16,453 bases of DNA, from assembly GCA_002449845.1 (NCBI GenBank), contig DJXW01000005.1, positions 1 to 16,453 on the forward strand, read 5' to 3'. The position numbers were made by a program, and so were the translations under genes. The notes beneath the pieces were generated by a model, which saw only the letters and a list, made by a program, of their open reading frames with translations, was not told where the DNA came from and searched no databases. This DNA comes from Prevotella sp. UBA6994 (lineage in GTDB: Bacteria > Bacteroidota > Bacteroidia > Bacteroidales > Bacteroidaceae). Below are positions 5,336 through 13,826 of the stretch, one piece after another (position 1 is the first letter of the stretch; every line of letters begins with the position of its first letter).

Positions 5336-8300
5336 ATGATGAAAAGACTAACAATGTTTTTGGCATGTATCTTCCTTTGTTTAGGAAGTGCATACGCACA
5401 AACTCAAGTCGACGGTATCGTAGTGTCTCAGGAAGACGGACAGCCCGTGATTGGCGTGTCTGTCCTCGTAATCGGGACAAACATCGGTACCGTGACAGGC
5501 AGTGACGGTCGTTTCTCACTGACCGTACCATCGGGTAAGTCACAACTTCGTTTCTCCTACTTAGGAATGGAGACATTAGAGGTGAGCGCACGCCCGAAGA
5601 TGCGTATCGTACTGCGCGGCGATGACACGAATCTCGATGAAATCGTGGTAACCGCTATGGGCATCAATCGCCAACAGAAGACACTGGGTTACGCCGCCAC
5701 GCAGCTCGACAACGAAGAGCTGACGCTTGGAAAGATGACCGATGTCACTTCTGCCCTGGCTGGTAAGGTGGCTGGTGTGCAAATCAATGCCAGTTCTTCT
5801 GACCCAGGAACCGCCAATTCGGTGATTATCCGTGGTTTCAGTTCTATCAACGGTAACAACCAACCTCTTTACGTAGTCGATGGTGTACCCCTTCAGCAGA
5901 CTTCTAACCTTCACCAAGGTCAGCAAGAAGCCTTCGGAGGTATTTCCAACATCAACCCCAACGACATCGAGTCGATGACGGTATTGAAAGGTGCTGCCGC
6001 TACCGCCCTCTATGGTAGCCGTGCCGCCAACGGTGTAATCGTGATTACCACCAAGAGCGGTAAGAAAGGGGATAGCCGCAACTTCTCCATCAGCTACGAC
6101 GGTAGTGTGCAATGGCGCACTGTGGCTACGTTGCCTAAGTTCCAGAACCAATTCGGTCAAGGATGGAACGGTAAACAAACGTTCATCGAGAATGGTTCAT
6201 GGGGACCAGAGTTCGACGGTTCTCAACAGGTTTATGGTCCAATTTGGAACCACACACAGCTGATTCACAAATATGAAGCAGTGGAAAGCAACGTCAAGGA
6301 CTTCTTCGAGACGGGTATCTCCACCAGCCATAGCGTTGCATTGAGCGGTGTGAGCGATGACTCGAAGTTGAGCTACTACCTCAGCTATGGTTATACGGGT
6401 GACAACAGCATCATCCCAGGCGACAAGGACACATACAGACGTAACACTATCGCCATGCGTGCCAGCTATGAGCCTCTCCACTGGTTGAAAGTATCGTCGA
6501 ACGTCGATGTAGCCAACTCTAAAGCCGACCTCGTGGGTTCCTATCAGGGAACATCATTCATCGACGGTATCTTGGAGTTCCCACGCGACATCAGCTTGGT
6601 TGACCGCAAAGACCTCTCTTCTGCATTCAACACGCCAGAGGCTTGGTACACTCCTTACGGTATCACCAACCCCTACTGGGCTATTGAGAACAACTACAAC
6701 CGTAATAATTCAAAGCAGGTACACGGTAAGATTCAAGCCGACATCAAGCCTTTACGCCAGTTGACGCTGACCTATCGTTTTGGTTTCGACTATACAGACT
6801 ATGACCTGAAGATAGGTTATCCTCAGATTACGCTCGACGATGCTCTCATCAACGAAGACTATGGATATGCACCCTCTAACATGAACCAGGATGGATATGT
6901 ATATACCCGCTATTTGCGTAAACACGAAAAGAACCACGACTTCCTGGCTAACTGGACCGACAAGTACTTAGACGGAAGACTCGACGTGAACGTGACGGCT
7001 GGTGTCAACATGAATGAGCGTTATCAAACACTCACAACTGGTGAGACAGACGGTCTGACCTTCAACACGGGATTCTGGGACCTCTCAAACGGTGCTACCA
7101 AAGCAGTACTCTCTGAGAGTCAGTCAAAGCGTCGCTTGGTAGGTTTGTTCGGTGACATTACCTTAGGATGGGACGAGATGATTTACTTAGGATTTACTGC
7201 ACGTAACGACTGGTCATCAACATTGCCCATTGAGAAGAACAGCTACTTCTATCCCGGTGCAACGCTGAGCTGGATTTTCACCAGACTCATCCCCAAGAAC
7301 AACATCCTCGACTTCGGTAAGTTGCGCTTGGCATACGGTAAGACTGGTAACGATGCTGACCCCTATTACACATCGGCTCGCTTCATACAAGGAACGTCAC
7401 GTGCATACTATGGTAGCGACGTAGCCAAGTTCCCAATGAGTGGAGTGAATGCTTTCCAAGCCTCTGCCACCATCGGTAGCTCCGACTTGAAACCAGAGAT
7501 GACCACAGAGTATGAAATCGGTGTAAACCTCGCATTCTTCGGAAACCGCATCAACATCGACGCTGCATACTATAACCGCGAGACCAAAGACCAGATTTTC
7601 ACCTTGCCTGTTGATCCCGCATCAGGATATGCTTATATGGTATCCAACTTCGGTAACGTGCGCAACCGTGGTATCGAGTTGCTCGTCAACACCACACCTA
7701 TCCGCACGAAGGATTTCCGTTGGGATTTGGGCTTCAACTTCTCGAAGAACAGTAACAAGATTCTCTCCATGCCTGCCAGCGTAGAAGGTGGAAAGACCGA
7801 CATCTACTCATTCTCAGCAGGTAACGATGCCGTTTACTTCTATGCAGAGGAAGGCAACCCAATGGGTGAATACTACACATATATGCCCCAATACACCGAT
7901 GACGGAAAACTGATTGTTGGTGAAGACGGACAACCTCTTCTTACAACAGACCTGAAAGATACAGGTAAGAACATGAATCCCGATTGGATTGGCGGTGTTA
8001 CCACAGCACTCTCTTGGAAGGGCTTTACCCTGAGTGCAGCCCTCGACATCCGCAAAGGTGGCTATATGTTCTCTCGTACGAAGAACTTGATGCAGTTTAC
8101 GGGTAATGGTTCAATCACCACATATAACCAACGTCGCCCATTCGTCATTCCTAACTCAGTAGTTAGCGACGGCAATGGTGGATACGTAGAGAACACCACT
8201 CCAATATTCTTAGGTGGTGGAGATTTAGGTTACGGTGACTATCAAGCCTACTACAACAACTACGGTTGGGGACAAGGTGGTGAGGCTTACCTTCTCAACA

Positions 8301-8551
8301 AGTCATACGTAAAGCTGCGTAACATCACTTTGGCTTACCAACTTCCCAAGTCTTTGGTCAGCCGTCTCTACTTGAGCGACATCACCGTGTCACTCTTCTG
8401 CAACAACGTGTTTACCTGGACTCATAAGAGCAACACCTTCATCGACCCAGAAGGCAGTACCACTGGAAACGACCTCGAAGGACAGTTCGGTGAGTTGTAC
8501 GTGAACCCAGGCTGTCGCACGTTTGGTTTCAACGTAGGTGTTAAATTCTAA
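5336..8551 (+). CDS. SusC/RagA-type TonB-dependent outer-membrane transporter
   Basis: The protein has 1071 residues, a normal SusC length. The frame is open from 5237, but that ATG overlaps the promoter. Starting at 5336 (or the next ATG, 5339) gives a good signal peptide, MMKRLTMFLACIFLCLGSAYAQ. A CarboxypepD_reg-like domain (about 24-95, VDGIVVSQEDGQPVIGVSV, then GSDGRFSLTVPSG, then RFSYLGMET) is followed by a TonB-box-like DEIVVTAMG (101-109) and the plug domain (about 110-240, with VIIRGFSSINGNNQPLYVVDG and GAAATALYGSRAANGVI). A 22-strand type barrel occupies the rest and ends in FGFNVGVKF with a terminal Phe. It should form the barrel of an import complex with the SusD-like lipoprotein encoded 18 nt downstream, using inner-membrane energy through TonB. 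The substrate cannot be read from sequence. The accessory genes suggest the BT2261-2264 type, for which peptide cargo has been proposed. Confidence 0.95.
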   Translation: MMKRLTMFLACIFLCLGSAYAQTQVDGIVVSQEDGQPVIGVSVLVIGTNIGTVTGSDGRFSLTVPSGKSQLRFSYLGMETLEVSARPKMRIVLRGDDTNLDEIVVTAMGINRQQKTLGYAATQLDNEELTLGKMTDVTSALAGKVAGVQINASSSDPGTANSVIIRGFSSINGNNQPLYVVDGVPLQQTSNLHQGQQEAFGGISNINPNDIESMTVLKGAAATALYGSRAANGVIVITTKSGKKGDSRNFSISYDGSVQWRTVATLPKFQNQFGQGWNGKQTFIENGSWGPEFDGSQQVYGPIWNHTQLIHKYEAVESNVKDFFETGISTSHSVALSGVSDDSKLSYYLSYGYTGDNSIIPGDKDTYRRNTIAMRASYEPLHWLKVSSNVDVANSKADLVGSYQGTSFIDGILEFPRDISLVDRKDLSSAFNTPEAWYTPYGITNPYWAIENNYNRNNSKQVHGKIQADIKPLRQLTLTYRFGFDYTDYDLKIGYPQITLDDALINEDYGYAPSNMNQDGYVYTRYLRKHEKNHDFLANWTDKYLDGRLDVNVTAGVNMNERYQTLTTGETDGLTFNTGFWDLSNGATKAVLSESQSKRRLVGLFGDITLGWDEMIYLGFTARNDWSSTLPIEKNSYFYPGATLSWIFTRLIPKNNILDFGKLRLAYGKTGNDADPYYTSARFIQGTSRAYYGSDVAKFPMSGVNAFQASATIGSSDLKPEMTTEYEIGVNLAFFGNRINIDAAYYNRETKDQIFTLPVDPASGYAYMVSNFGNVRNRGIELLVNTTPIRTKDFRWDLGFNFSKNSNKILSMPASVEGGKTDIYSFSAGNDAVYFYAEEGNPMGEYYTYMPQYTDDGKLIVGEDGQPLLTTDLKDTGKNMNPDWIGGVTTALSWKGFTLSAALDIRKGGYMFSRTKNLMQFTGNGSITTYNQRRPFVIPNSVVSDGNGGYVENTTPIFLGGGDLGYGDYQAYYNNYGWGQGGEAYLLNKSYVKLRNITLAYQLPKSLVSRLYLSDITVSLFCNNVFTWTHKSNTFIDPEGSTTGNDLEGQFGELYVNPGCRTFGFNVGVKF

Positions 8552-8569
8552 ATGAAGGAGGACTATCGT

Positions 8570-10090
8570 ATGAAGAAATTAGCAATTATAACGACCATCA
8601 TTCTGGGACTTGCCACAACCTCTTGTGACAGCTACTTGGACATCAACCAAGACCCCAACTCTCCCAGTGAGGGAAACATGACCACCAGCATCCTGATGCC
8701 TGCCGCCGAGATGGGTATTGCCGCCACTTACGGCAACCTGCTCCGCATTCCCGCAGGATATTTCTCACAACACTACGCACACATGTTCGGTACGTCTAAC
8801 TATGTGGACTACTCTCAGTTCAATATGTCACCAGTACGTTCCGGTTCTGCATACTCACAAATCAACCGCGTAGGTCTGAAGAACCTTCAGACTATCCGCT
8901 CGTTGGCTGAGGAAAACGAGGAATGGGGCACCTATCTGGCTGCCACCACCCTGCGTTGCTTCGCTCTCCAAGTATTGGTTGACTGCTACGGCAGCATTCC
9001 TTACACGGAGGCTCTTGACATCAACAACCCCTCTCCACATTATGACGATGGAGCGACTGTATATGCAGGACTCATCTCTGAGCTTGAGGAAGCTTTGGCA
9101 AAAGTTTCTCCAACAGACCGCGTAGCCACCAACTTCCTGTTCAGTGGACAGAATGCTCTTCCTTGGATTCAGTTTGCCAATGCGTTGAAGCTGAAGATCA
9201 TGAGCCGTGAGGTGGGAGCCGTGGCAGAAGTGGAAAGCAAAATCGGCGCACTCATTGCCGAGAACAACTTCCCATCAGCCGACGTTGCCTATACTGATTG
9301 CTGGAGCAACGAGACAGGACAGATGAACCCCTACTACTCAGAGGAATTTTCTACAGCCTTCGGTTCTACGCAAATCAACGTAACGGCTAACATGGCTATC
9401 ATAGGTACCATGTTGCAGAAGAACGGAGAAGGCGAAGTAACCTATCGTGACCCACGTCTTGGATCATTCTTCGATACCAACAGCAGTGGTGAGTACGTAG
9501 GTGGAGTATCTGGAACCAACTTCAGCACTTCCACCAATTTCAAGGCCGCTTACTGGTGTCGTCCAACCATGAAGTACAACTCTCCCGTTTACCTGCTCCA
9601 AGTGGCAGAGACAGAGTTCTTCATTGCTGAGTACTATGCTCGCCAAAACAACTCTGCACAGGCTGAAGCTCACTACAATGCAGCCATTCAAGCATCTTGC
9701 GCCTCTGCTGGCGTAGGAACTGGAGCTGCCGAGGTGATTGCCAAGTTCCCATACAACCAAGCCAACTACAAGCAGTGCATCGGTATCTCGAAGTGGATTG
9801 CCCTTGCTGGAACAAACAACTTTGAGTCTTGGTGTGAACTGCGTCGTCTGAAGTATCCAGCATTTGGTTCTGTTTCCGGAGCTGACCTCTACGACAGCGA
9901 TGAAGACAAGCTCAACACGCAATTGTACAGTCCTGGTACACTCTATACTCCTATCTCTGTCTTTGAGAAGGTAGGTAGCAACCAGGTTATCCAACGTTGG
10001 CCTTATCCCTCTGTATCTACGTCAAGCAACTCAAACGCTCCCGTGTTTAATGATGCTGACTATAAGACCCCTTTGTTCTGGGCTAAATAA
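8570..10090 (+). CDS. SusD/RagB-type surface lipoprotein
   Basis: The protein has 506 residues. An in-frame ATG at 8552 directly abuts the SusC stop. I prefer the ATG at 8570, which gives the signal MKKLAIITTIILGLATTSC with lipidated Cys19 and is preceded 7 nt away by AAGGAGGA, a strong Shine-Dalgarno sequence rarely seen in this phylum. After the Cys, DSYLDINQDPNSP is the hallmark start of SusD-like proteins. The sequence resembles the SusD-like_2 group, with helical TPR-like segments (for example QINRVGLKNLQTI, and LLQVAETEFFIAEYYARQ near 340-360). It acts on the cell surface as the hinged lid of the SusC barrel and captures ligand. It is the second gene of the operon, and its placement directly after SusC is canonical. 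Confidence 0.93.
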   Translation: MKKLAIITTIILGLATTSCDSYLDINQDPNSPSEGNMTTSILMPAAEMGIAATYGNLLRIPAGYFSQHYAHMFGTSNYVDYSQFNMSPVRSGSAYSQINRVGLKNLQTIRSLAEENEEWGTYLAATTLRCFALQVLVDCYGSIPYTEALDINNPSPHYDDGATVYAGLISELEEALAKVSPTDRVATNFLFSGQNALPWIQFANALKLKIMSREVGAVAEVESKIGALIAENNFPSADVAYTDCWSNETGQMNPYYSEEFSTAFGSTQINVTANMAIIGTMLQKNGEGEVTYRDPRLGSFFDTNSSGEYVGGVSGTNFSTSTNFKAAYWCRPTMKYNSPVYLLQVAETEFFIAEYYARQNNSAQAEAHYNAAIQASCASAGVGTGAAEVIAKFPYNQANYKQCIGISKWIALAGTNNFESWCELRRLKYPAFGSVSGADLYDSDEDKLNTQLYSPGTLYTPISVFEKVGSNQVIQRWPYPSVSTSSNSNAPVFNDADYKTPLFWAK

Positions 10091-10103
10091 ATAATAACTG
10101 ATA

Positions 10104-10814
10104 ATGATGACAATGATGAAAAAGAATATATTTTTCGCAATGATGCTCGCCTTGGTCAGTTTGGCTCTGACAAACTGTGGCGACAAGGATTCGGAAGGAT
10201 TGAGTCGTATGACTTACTATCCCATTCTTGAATTGAAAGGTGATGCGTCTATTATAGTAGATAAAGGAACCACTTTCAGCGATCCTGGCTTTACAGCTAC
10301 GCTCAATGGCGAGGACGTAAGCGACCAAGTGGTTGTAAACAGTAACGTCAACATGAACAAGAGTGGTGTCTATACCGTTGTATATTCCATCAAGAACGCT
10401 GATGGTATTACCGCCAACTCAAGACGTACCGTGGTAGTGCTCGACCCGAACAATGCCATAGAGGGTTACTATCTGTGCCAAGCCGACAGCTATCGTTTGC
10501 GTGAAGGTGCGCAAGTTGCTTACGGTAGGAATTTCGAGATTCTGGTTATCGACAACGAAGACGGTACGTATGACGTTGACGACCTTCTTGGTGGTTGGTA
10601 CTGCCAGCGTGCTGGCTATGGTACCAGTTATGCTATGCAAGCGTTAATTTCCATCTATGAAGATGGAACGGTGGAATGTGAGGCAGGATTCGTACCAGGT
10701 TGGTCTGATGGTCCTGAAGATGTCGAAGGAACGTTCGATGTGGCAACTGGCACATTCCATCTCAATGTCTTGTATGCAGGTATGAATTTTGTACAAACTT
10801 GGGTAAAAGAATAA
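10104..10814 (+). CDS. Surface lipoprotein with Ig-like domain (DUF5011/5012 type)
   Basis: The protein has up to 236 residues. Several ATGs are possible (10104, 10107, 10113, 10116); 10116 (MKKNIFFAMM) would give the most usual signal. A hydrophobic stretch ends in LALTNC, with a probable lipidated Cys at residue 25 from 10104. Residues about 37-114 form an Ig-like domain of the type found in Bacteroidota surface proteins (YYPILELKGDASIIVDKGT, then FSDPGFTATLNGEDVS, then NMNKSGVYTVVYSIKNADG). The C-terminal half (about 118-236, EGYYLCQADSYR onward, ending MNFVQTWVKE) is beta-rich and resembles DUF5012-type proteins such as BT_2262. It lies 13 nt after the SusD-like gene. By position it is an accessory subunit that sits on the SusCD complex. 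I know no enzymatic activity for the family. Confidence 0.75.
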   Translation: MMTMMKKNIFFAMMLALVSLALTNCGDKDSEGLSRMTYYPILELKGDASIIVDKGTTFSDPGFTATLNGEDVSDQVVVNSNVNMNKSGVYTVVYSIKNADGITANSRRTVVVLDPNNAIEGYYLCQADSYRLREGAQVAYGRNFEILVIDNEDGTYDVDDLLGGWYCQRAGYGTSYAMQALISIYEDGTVECEAGFVPGWSDGPEDVEGTFDVATGTFHLNVLYAGMNFVQTWVKE

Positions 10815-11594
10815 ATGACTATGAAGAAAGTAATATATTTTGCAGCATTGCTCCTTACTACGGTTTTCGCATCATGCGAGAAAGAGGAAATAGGAGGAAC
10901 GGCAACAGAATCAATGGCAGGACAATGGTACTGTATCGTTGATGCCGTCGATGACAACGGCGCCCCCATCCTTTTAGGGGAAGACTACTTCGGAGAAGGA
11001 AAGACCATCTGGATCACTTACAACACATCAGGAAATGCTTCCTCAGAAATGTGGGTGGACAATTTGGGCATCGGTAATTTTTCTGCAGCTTACAGTTCTT
11101 ACTTTACGCAGTACATCTCCATTCTCGGTGGTACCGTTGACAGCCTCAAGATTGTTGAGGATGCCAAGAACAAATACCATAATGGTTTTCCTGAATTAGG
11201 TATGCCTGGTTTCCCTACATATTCCATTAAGACCAAGGTAAACATCGACCAGAACACACTGACATTCAGGAGCACAGAGTCAGAGAACTTTGGCGAGGGC
11301 TACCAGTGGTGGATCAAGAAAGTGAAATTCGACGAGAAAGGTGACACCGTATGGGCTGACGAGAAGAAGAAAGAACCAGAAATGATTGATGTATTGCTCA
11401 ATGAGGAGAAGCCTATGCCCGTCACCATCGAGGGAAAGATTCTGAAAGGCGCTGGCAGACAGAACAATGGCTCACCAGCCGACAGTATCATCTTCTTCGT
11501 TACTTACAAGGACGACCCCTGGTATCCGGGTGACGGCTATACTCGCTATAAGGTAAGTGGTATCCGCTACTCTGGCTTAGAGGAAAACGACTAA
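10815..11594 (+). CDS. Surface lipoprotein, Lipid_bd-like (BT_2261 type)
   Basis: The protein has 259 residues. The ATG directly follows the previous stop codon; an alternative ATG at 10821 would give MKKVIYFAALLLTTVFASC. The lipobox is good (FASC, Cys21). The mature part starts EKEEIGGTATESMAGQWYC, where the GQW/GxW element typical of lipocalin-like folds is visible. A long beta-rich region follows, containing GEGYQWWIKKVKFDEKGDT, and the C-terminus has a Trp/Tyr-rich DDPWYPGDGYTRYKVSG. It resembles the Bacteroidota Lipid_bd family, annotated as a putative lipid-binding hydrolase without proven activity. It is the last gene of the operon and is followed by a strong terminator at 11622. With the preceding lipoprotein it probably forms accessory subunits of the import complex. 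Confidence 0.68.
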   Translation: MTMKKVIYFAALLLTTVFASCEKEEIGGTATESMAGQWYCIVDAVDDNGAPILLGEDYFGEGKTIWITYNTSGNASSEMWVDNLGIGNFSAAYSSYFTQYISILGGTVDSLKIVEDAKNKYHNGFPELGMPGFPTYSIKTKVNIDQNTLTFRSTESENFGEGYQWWIKKVKFDEKGDTVWADEKKKEPEMIDVLLNEEKPMPVTIEGKILKGAGRQNNGSPADSIIFFVTYKDDPWYPGDGYTRYKVSGIRYSGLEEND

Positions 11595-11621
11595 ATTCTT
11601 TTAGTTTTGTCTAAATAAACC

Positions 11622-11671
11622 AAGAACGGCTGATGAAATGCCAAGACGACATTCATCTGCCGTTCTTTTTT
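11622..11671 (+). terminator. Intrinsic terminator of the SusCD operon
   Basis: AAGAACGGCTGATGAA (11622-11637) pairs with TTCATCTGCCGTTCTT (15 of 16 pairs), with a short loop in between. It is followed directly by a T run that ends at 11671. The next gene starts only 14 nt later, so it needs either readthrough or its own promoter; see the permease entry. Confidence 0.85.
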
Positions 11672-11684
11672 CAATAATATTCAA

Positions 11685-12620
11685 ATGTATTTAGGAGAAC
11701 TCATTTCTTTGGGAGTAGCTTTTTCCTGGACTATCGCCGCCCTATCCAGTGAGATAGGCAGCAAGCAACTGGGTGTGTTCGTGATGAACGTATGGCGAAT
11801 GGCAATGGCATTGTTGTTGTCTGCCTTATTGATGTGGTGGGCATTGGGCAAGCCTTATCCCGTTTACGCCGGATATGAAGCATGGACATGGTTGTTGGCA
11901 TCGGGCGTAGTGGGTTATTTCTTTGGTGACTGGTGTTTGTTCAACAGTTACCTCACCATCGGCTCACGATACGGACAACTCTTCATGACGCTCGCTCCCA
12001 TGTTCACTGCCCTCTCTGCTTGGATGATGATTGGACAAACCTTGTCGTGGAACGCGCTCTTGGCAATGGCTGTCACCCTCATCGGCATTGCCATCTCGGT
12101 ATTGGGACGCGACGAGAAACATCATGTGGCTCTCGGTCTTCCTACCAAGGGAATCCTCTTCGGCATTGGGGCTGGACTGGGACAAGGTGTGGGATTGGTA
12201 TTGAGCAAGATTGGGCTCGACCATTACATCGCCAACGTACCAACGGACGTGCTTCCATCCATCGAAAATTTCTTGCCCTTTGCCTCTAATATGATTCGGT
12301 GTGTGGCAGGATTAGTTTGTTTCTCGGCTTGGCTCATCGCCAGCGGACATGCAGACAGAATGAAGACAAGCATTCACAATCATCGTGGACTGTTGGCTAT
12401 GATGATAGCCGTGTTTTCCGGTCCTTTCATCGGCGTGGGATTCTCCCTCATGGCAGTTCAATATACGGCAGCAGGAATCGCAAGTACCATCATGGCAATG
12501 ACTCCCATCATCATACTCCTACCCTCTCGTTGGCTGTTCCATCAACCCATCACCCTACGTGGTGTGATTGGTGCCGTGATTTCCGTCATCGGCGTTTCGC
12601 TTTTCTTCTTGTTAGACTAA
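11685..12620 (+). CDS. EamA/DMT-family inner-membrane permease
   Basis: The protein has 311 residues. It is highly hydrophobic and shows the two-fold EamA repeat (about 5-140 and 155-310), compatible with ten membrane helices. The repeats begin LGELISLGVAFSWTIAAL... and KGILFGIGAGLGQGVGLVL.... Typical DMT features are SGVVGYFFGDWCLFNSY and, near the end of the second repeat, ASTIMAMTPIIILLPSRWLF followed by GVIGAVISVIGVSLFFLL. Family members export or import small metabolites such as amino acids or nucleosides; the substrate cannot be told. The gene starts 14 nt after the operon terminator. A TAGTTTTG at 11602-11609 fits a -7 box, but I see no good -33 element, so it may instead be read through at low level. 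Its own start codon is the first in the frame. Confidence 0.85.
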   Translation: MYLGELISLGVAFSWTIAALSSEIGSKQLGVFVMNVWRMAMALLLSALLMWWALGKPYPVYAGYEAWTWLLASGVVGYFFGDWCLFNSYLTIGSRYGQLFMTLAPMFTALSAWMMIGQTLSWNALLAMAVTLIGIAISVLGRDEKHHVALGLPTKGILFGIGAGLGQGVGLVLSKIGLDHYIANVPTDVLPSIENFLPFASNMIRCVAGLVCFSAWLIASGHADRMKTSIHNHRGLLAMMIAVFSGPFIGVGFSLMAVQYTAAGIASTIMAMTPIIILLPSRWLFHQPITLRGVIGAVISVIGVSLFFLLD

Positions 12621-12636
12621 AAAAAAACGTACAATT

Positions 12637-12671
12637 CTTGAAGGGATTTTCAATATTATTCCGTAAATTTG
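12637..12671 (+). promoter_or_regulatory. Probable promoter for the GH43/msrA pair
   Basis: TAAATTTG at 12664-12671 is a full -7 match. The only -33 candidate is CTTG at 12637-12640 with a 23-nt spacing, slightly long for this phylum. The predicted start near 12677 leaves a leader of about 15 nt before ATG 12693 and excludes the earlier in-frame ATG at 12669. Confidence 0.55.
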
Positions 12672-12692
12672 CGAAATAAAAGAAATACATCG

Positions 12693-13799
12693 ATGAAAAA
12701 GGCTACATTTCTCATCCTCACGATTTTATACACCCTTACGCTGACAGCCCAAGACGGTGTTATTCGCCCAGGACAATTGTGGCAAGACACTGACGGCAAG
12801 CACATCAATGCACATGGTGGAGGAGTATTGCAGCACCAAGGAACCTATTACTGGTTTGGCGAGCATAAGGCTGAACGTACCAGTAATGCTATGGTAGGTA
12901 TTACGTGCTACGCTTCTACCGACCTCACCACATGGAAAAACATGGGAGTAGCGCTGTCTGTATCGCAAGAGAAAGGACACGAACTGGAACGTGGGTGCAT
13001 CATGGAACGCCCGAAGGTGATTTACAATCCATTGACAAAGAAGTTTGTGATGTGGTTTCATCTGGAACTCAAGCACCGTGGCTATGATGCGGCACGATTT
13101 GGCGTTGCCGTGAGCGACCGTCCCGAAGGTCCTTACCAATATCTTTATTCTGGCAGAGCCAACGCAGGCAAATGGCCCATTGAGTTTAGCCGAAGAGATA
13201 TTGAGGTGGCTGACTCATTCAAGATGTCCGACTATCAAGAATGGTGGACTCCCCGATGGATGAGAGCGGTGCGCAGAGGATTGTTCATCAAGCGCGACCT
13301 CGCTGGCGGACAGATGTCGAGAGACATGACCCTCTTTATTGACGATGACGGAAAGGCTTACCATATCTTCTCATCGGAAGACAACCTGACCATTCACATC
13401 GCTGAGCTTACACCCGACTTCCAACATCACACAGGGCGATACACTCGCTTGTCGCCCGCTGGTCACAACGAGGCACCAGCTATCTTCAAGCACAAAGACA
13501 CCTATTGGATGATTACGTCGGGATGTACGGGATGGGATCCTAATGAGGCTCGTATGTTTTCCGCTCCGAGCATCTGGGGACCGTGGGTACAACACCCTAA
13601 TCCCTGCGTGGGGCCTCGTTCGGAAATCACTTTTGGTGGACAGAGTACTTTCGTACTTCCCCTGACAGACGGAAGGTTTATCTTCATGGCAGACATCTGG
13701 CGACCTTACCACCCTATCGATGCACGATACATCTGGTTGCCTATCACATTCAACAACGACATTCCCGTCATCACATGGCAGGATGAATGGAAAATATGA
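12693..13799 (+). CDS. Secreted glycoside hydrolase family 43-like protein
   Basis: The protein has 368 residues with a signal peptide (MKKATFLILTILYTLTLTAQ, 1-20). The start at 12693 is chosen because the promoter overlaps the earlier ATG. The mature protein starts DGVIRPGQLWQDTDGKHINAHGGG, followed by TYYWFGEHK, the pattern of the GH43 galactan/arabinan branch (subfamilies such as 24 and 34). It is a single five-bladed propeller domain without added modules. Asp211 in SRDMTLFIDDDG fits the pKa-modulating residue and Glu260 in NEAPAIFK fits the general acid. The usual N-terminal catalytic base Asp is missing: AHGGG (40-44) occupies that place. Gln317 in GGQSTFVLP may correspond to the Gln proposed as the base in exo-beta-1,3-galactanases of this branch. 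Probable action: exo-cleavage of galactan-type side chains in the periplasm or at the surface. It stands alone, not inside the SusCD operon. Confidence 0.85.
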   Translation: MKKATFLILTILYTLTLTAQDGVIRPGQLWQDTDGKHINAHGGGVLQHQGTYYWFGEHKAERTSNAMVGITCYASTDLTTWKNMGVALSVSQEKGHELERGCIMERPKVIYNPLTKKFVMWFHLELKHRGYDAARFGVAVSDRPEGPYQYLYSGRANAGKWPIEFSRRDIEVADSFKMSDYQEWWTPRWMRAVRRGLFIKRDLAGGQMSRDMTLFIDDDGKAYHIFSSEDNLTIHIAELTPDFQHHTGRYTRLSPAGHNEAPAIFKHKDTYWMITSGCTGWDPNEARMFSAPSIWGPWVQHPNPCVGPRSEITFGGQSTFVLPLTDGRFIFMADIWRPYHPIDARYIWLPITFNNDIPVITWQDEWKI

Positions 13800-13826
13800 T
13801 GATCCACAATAAAAAGACATACAACA

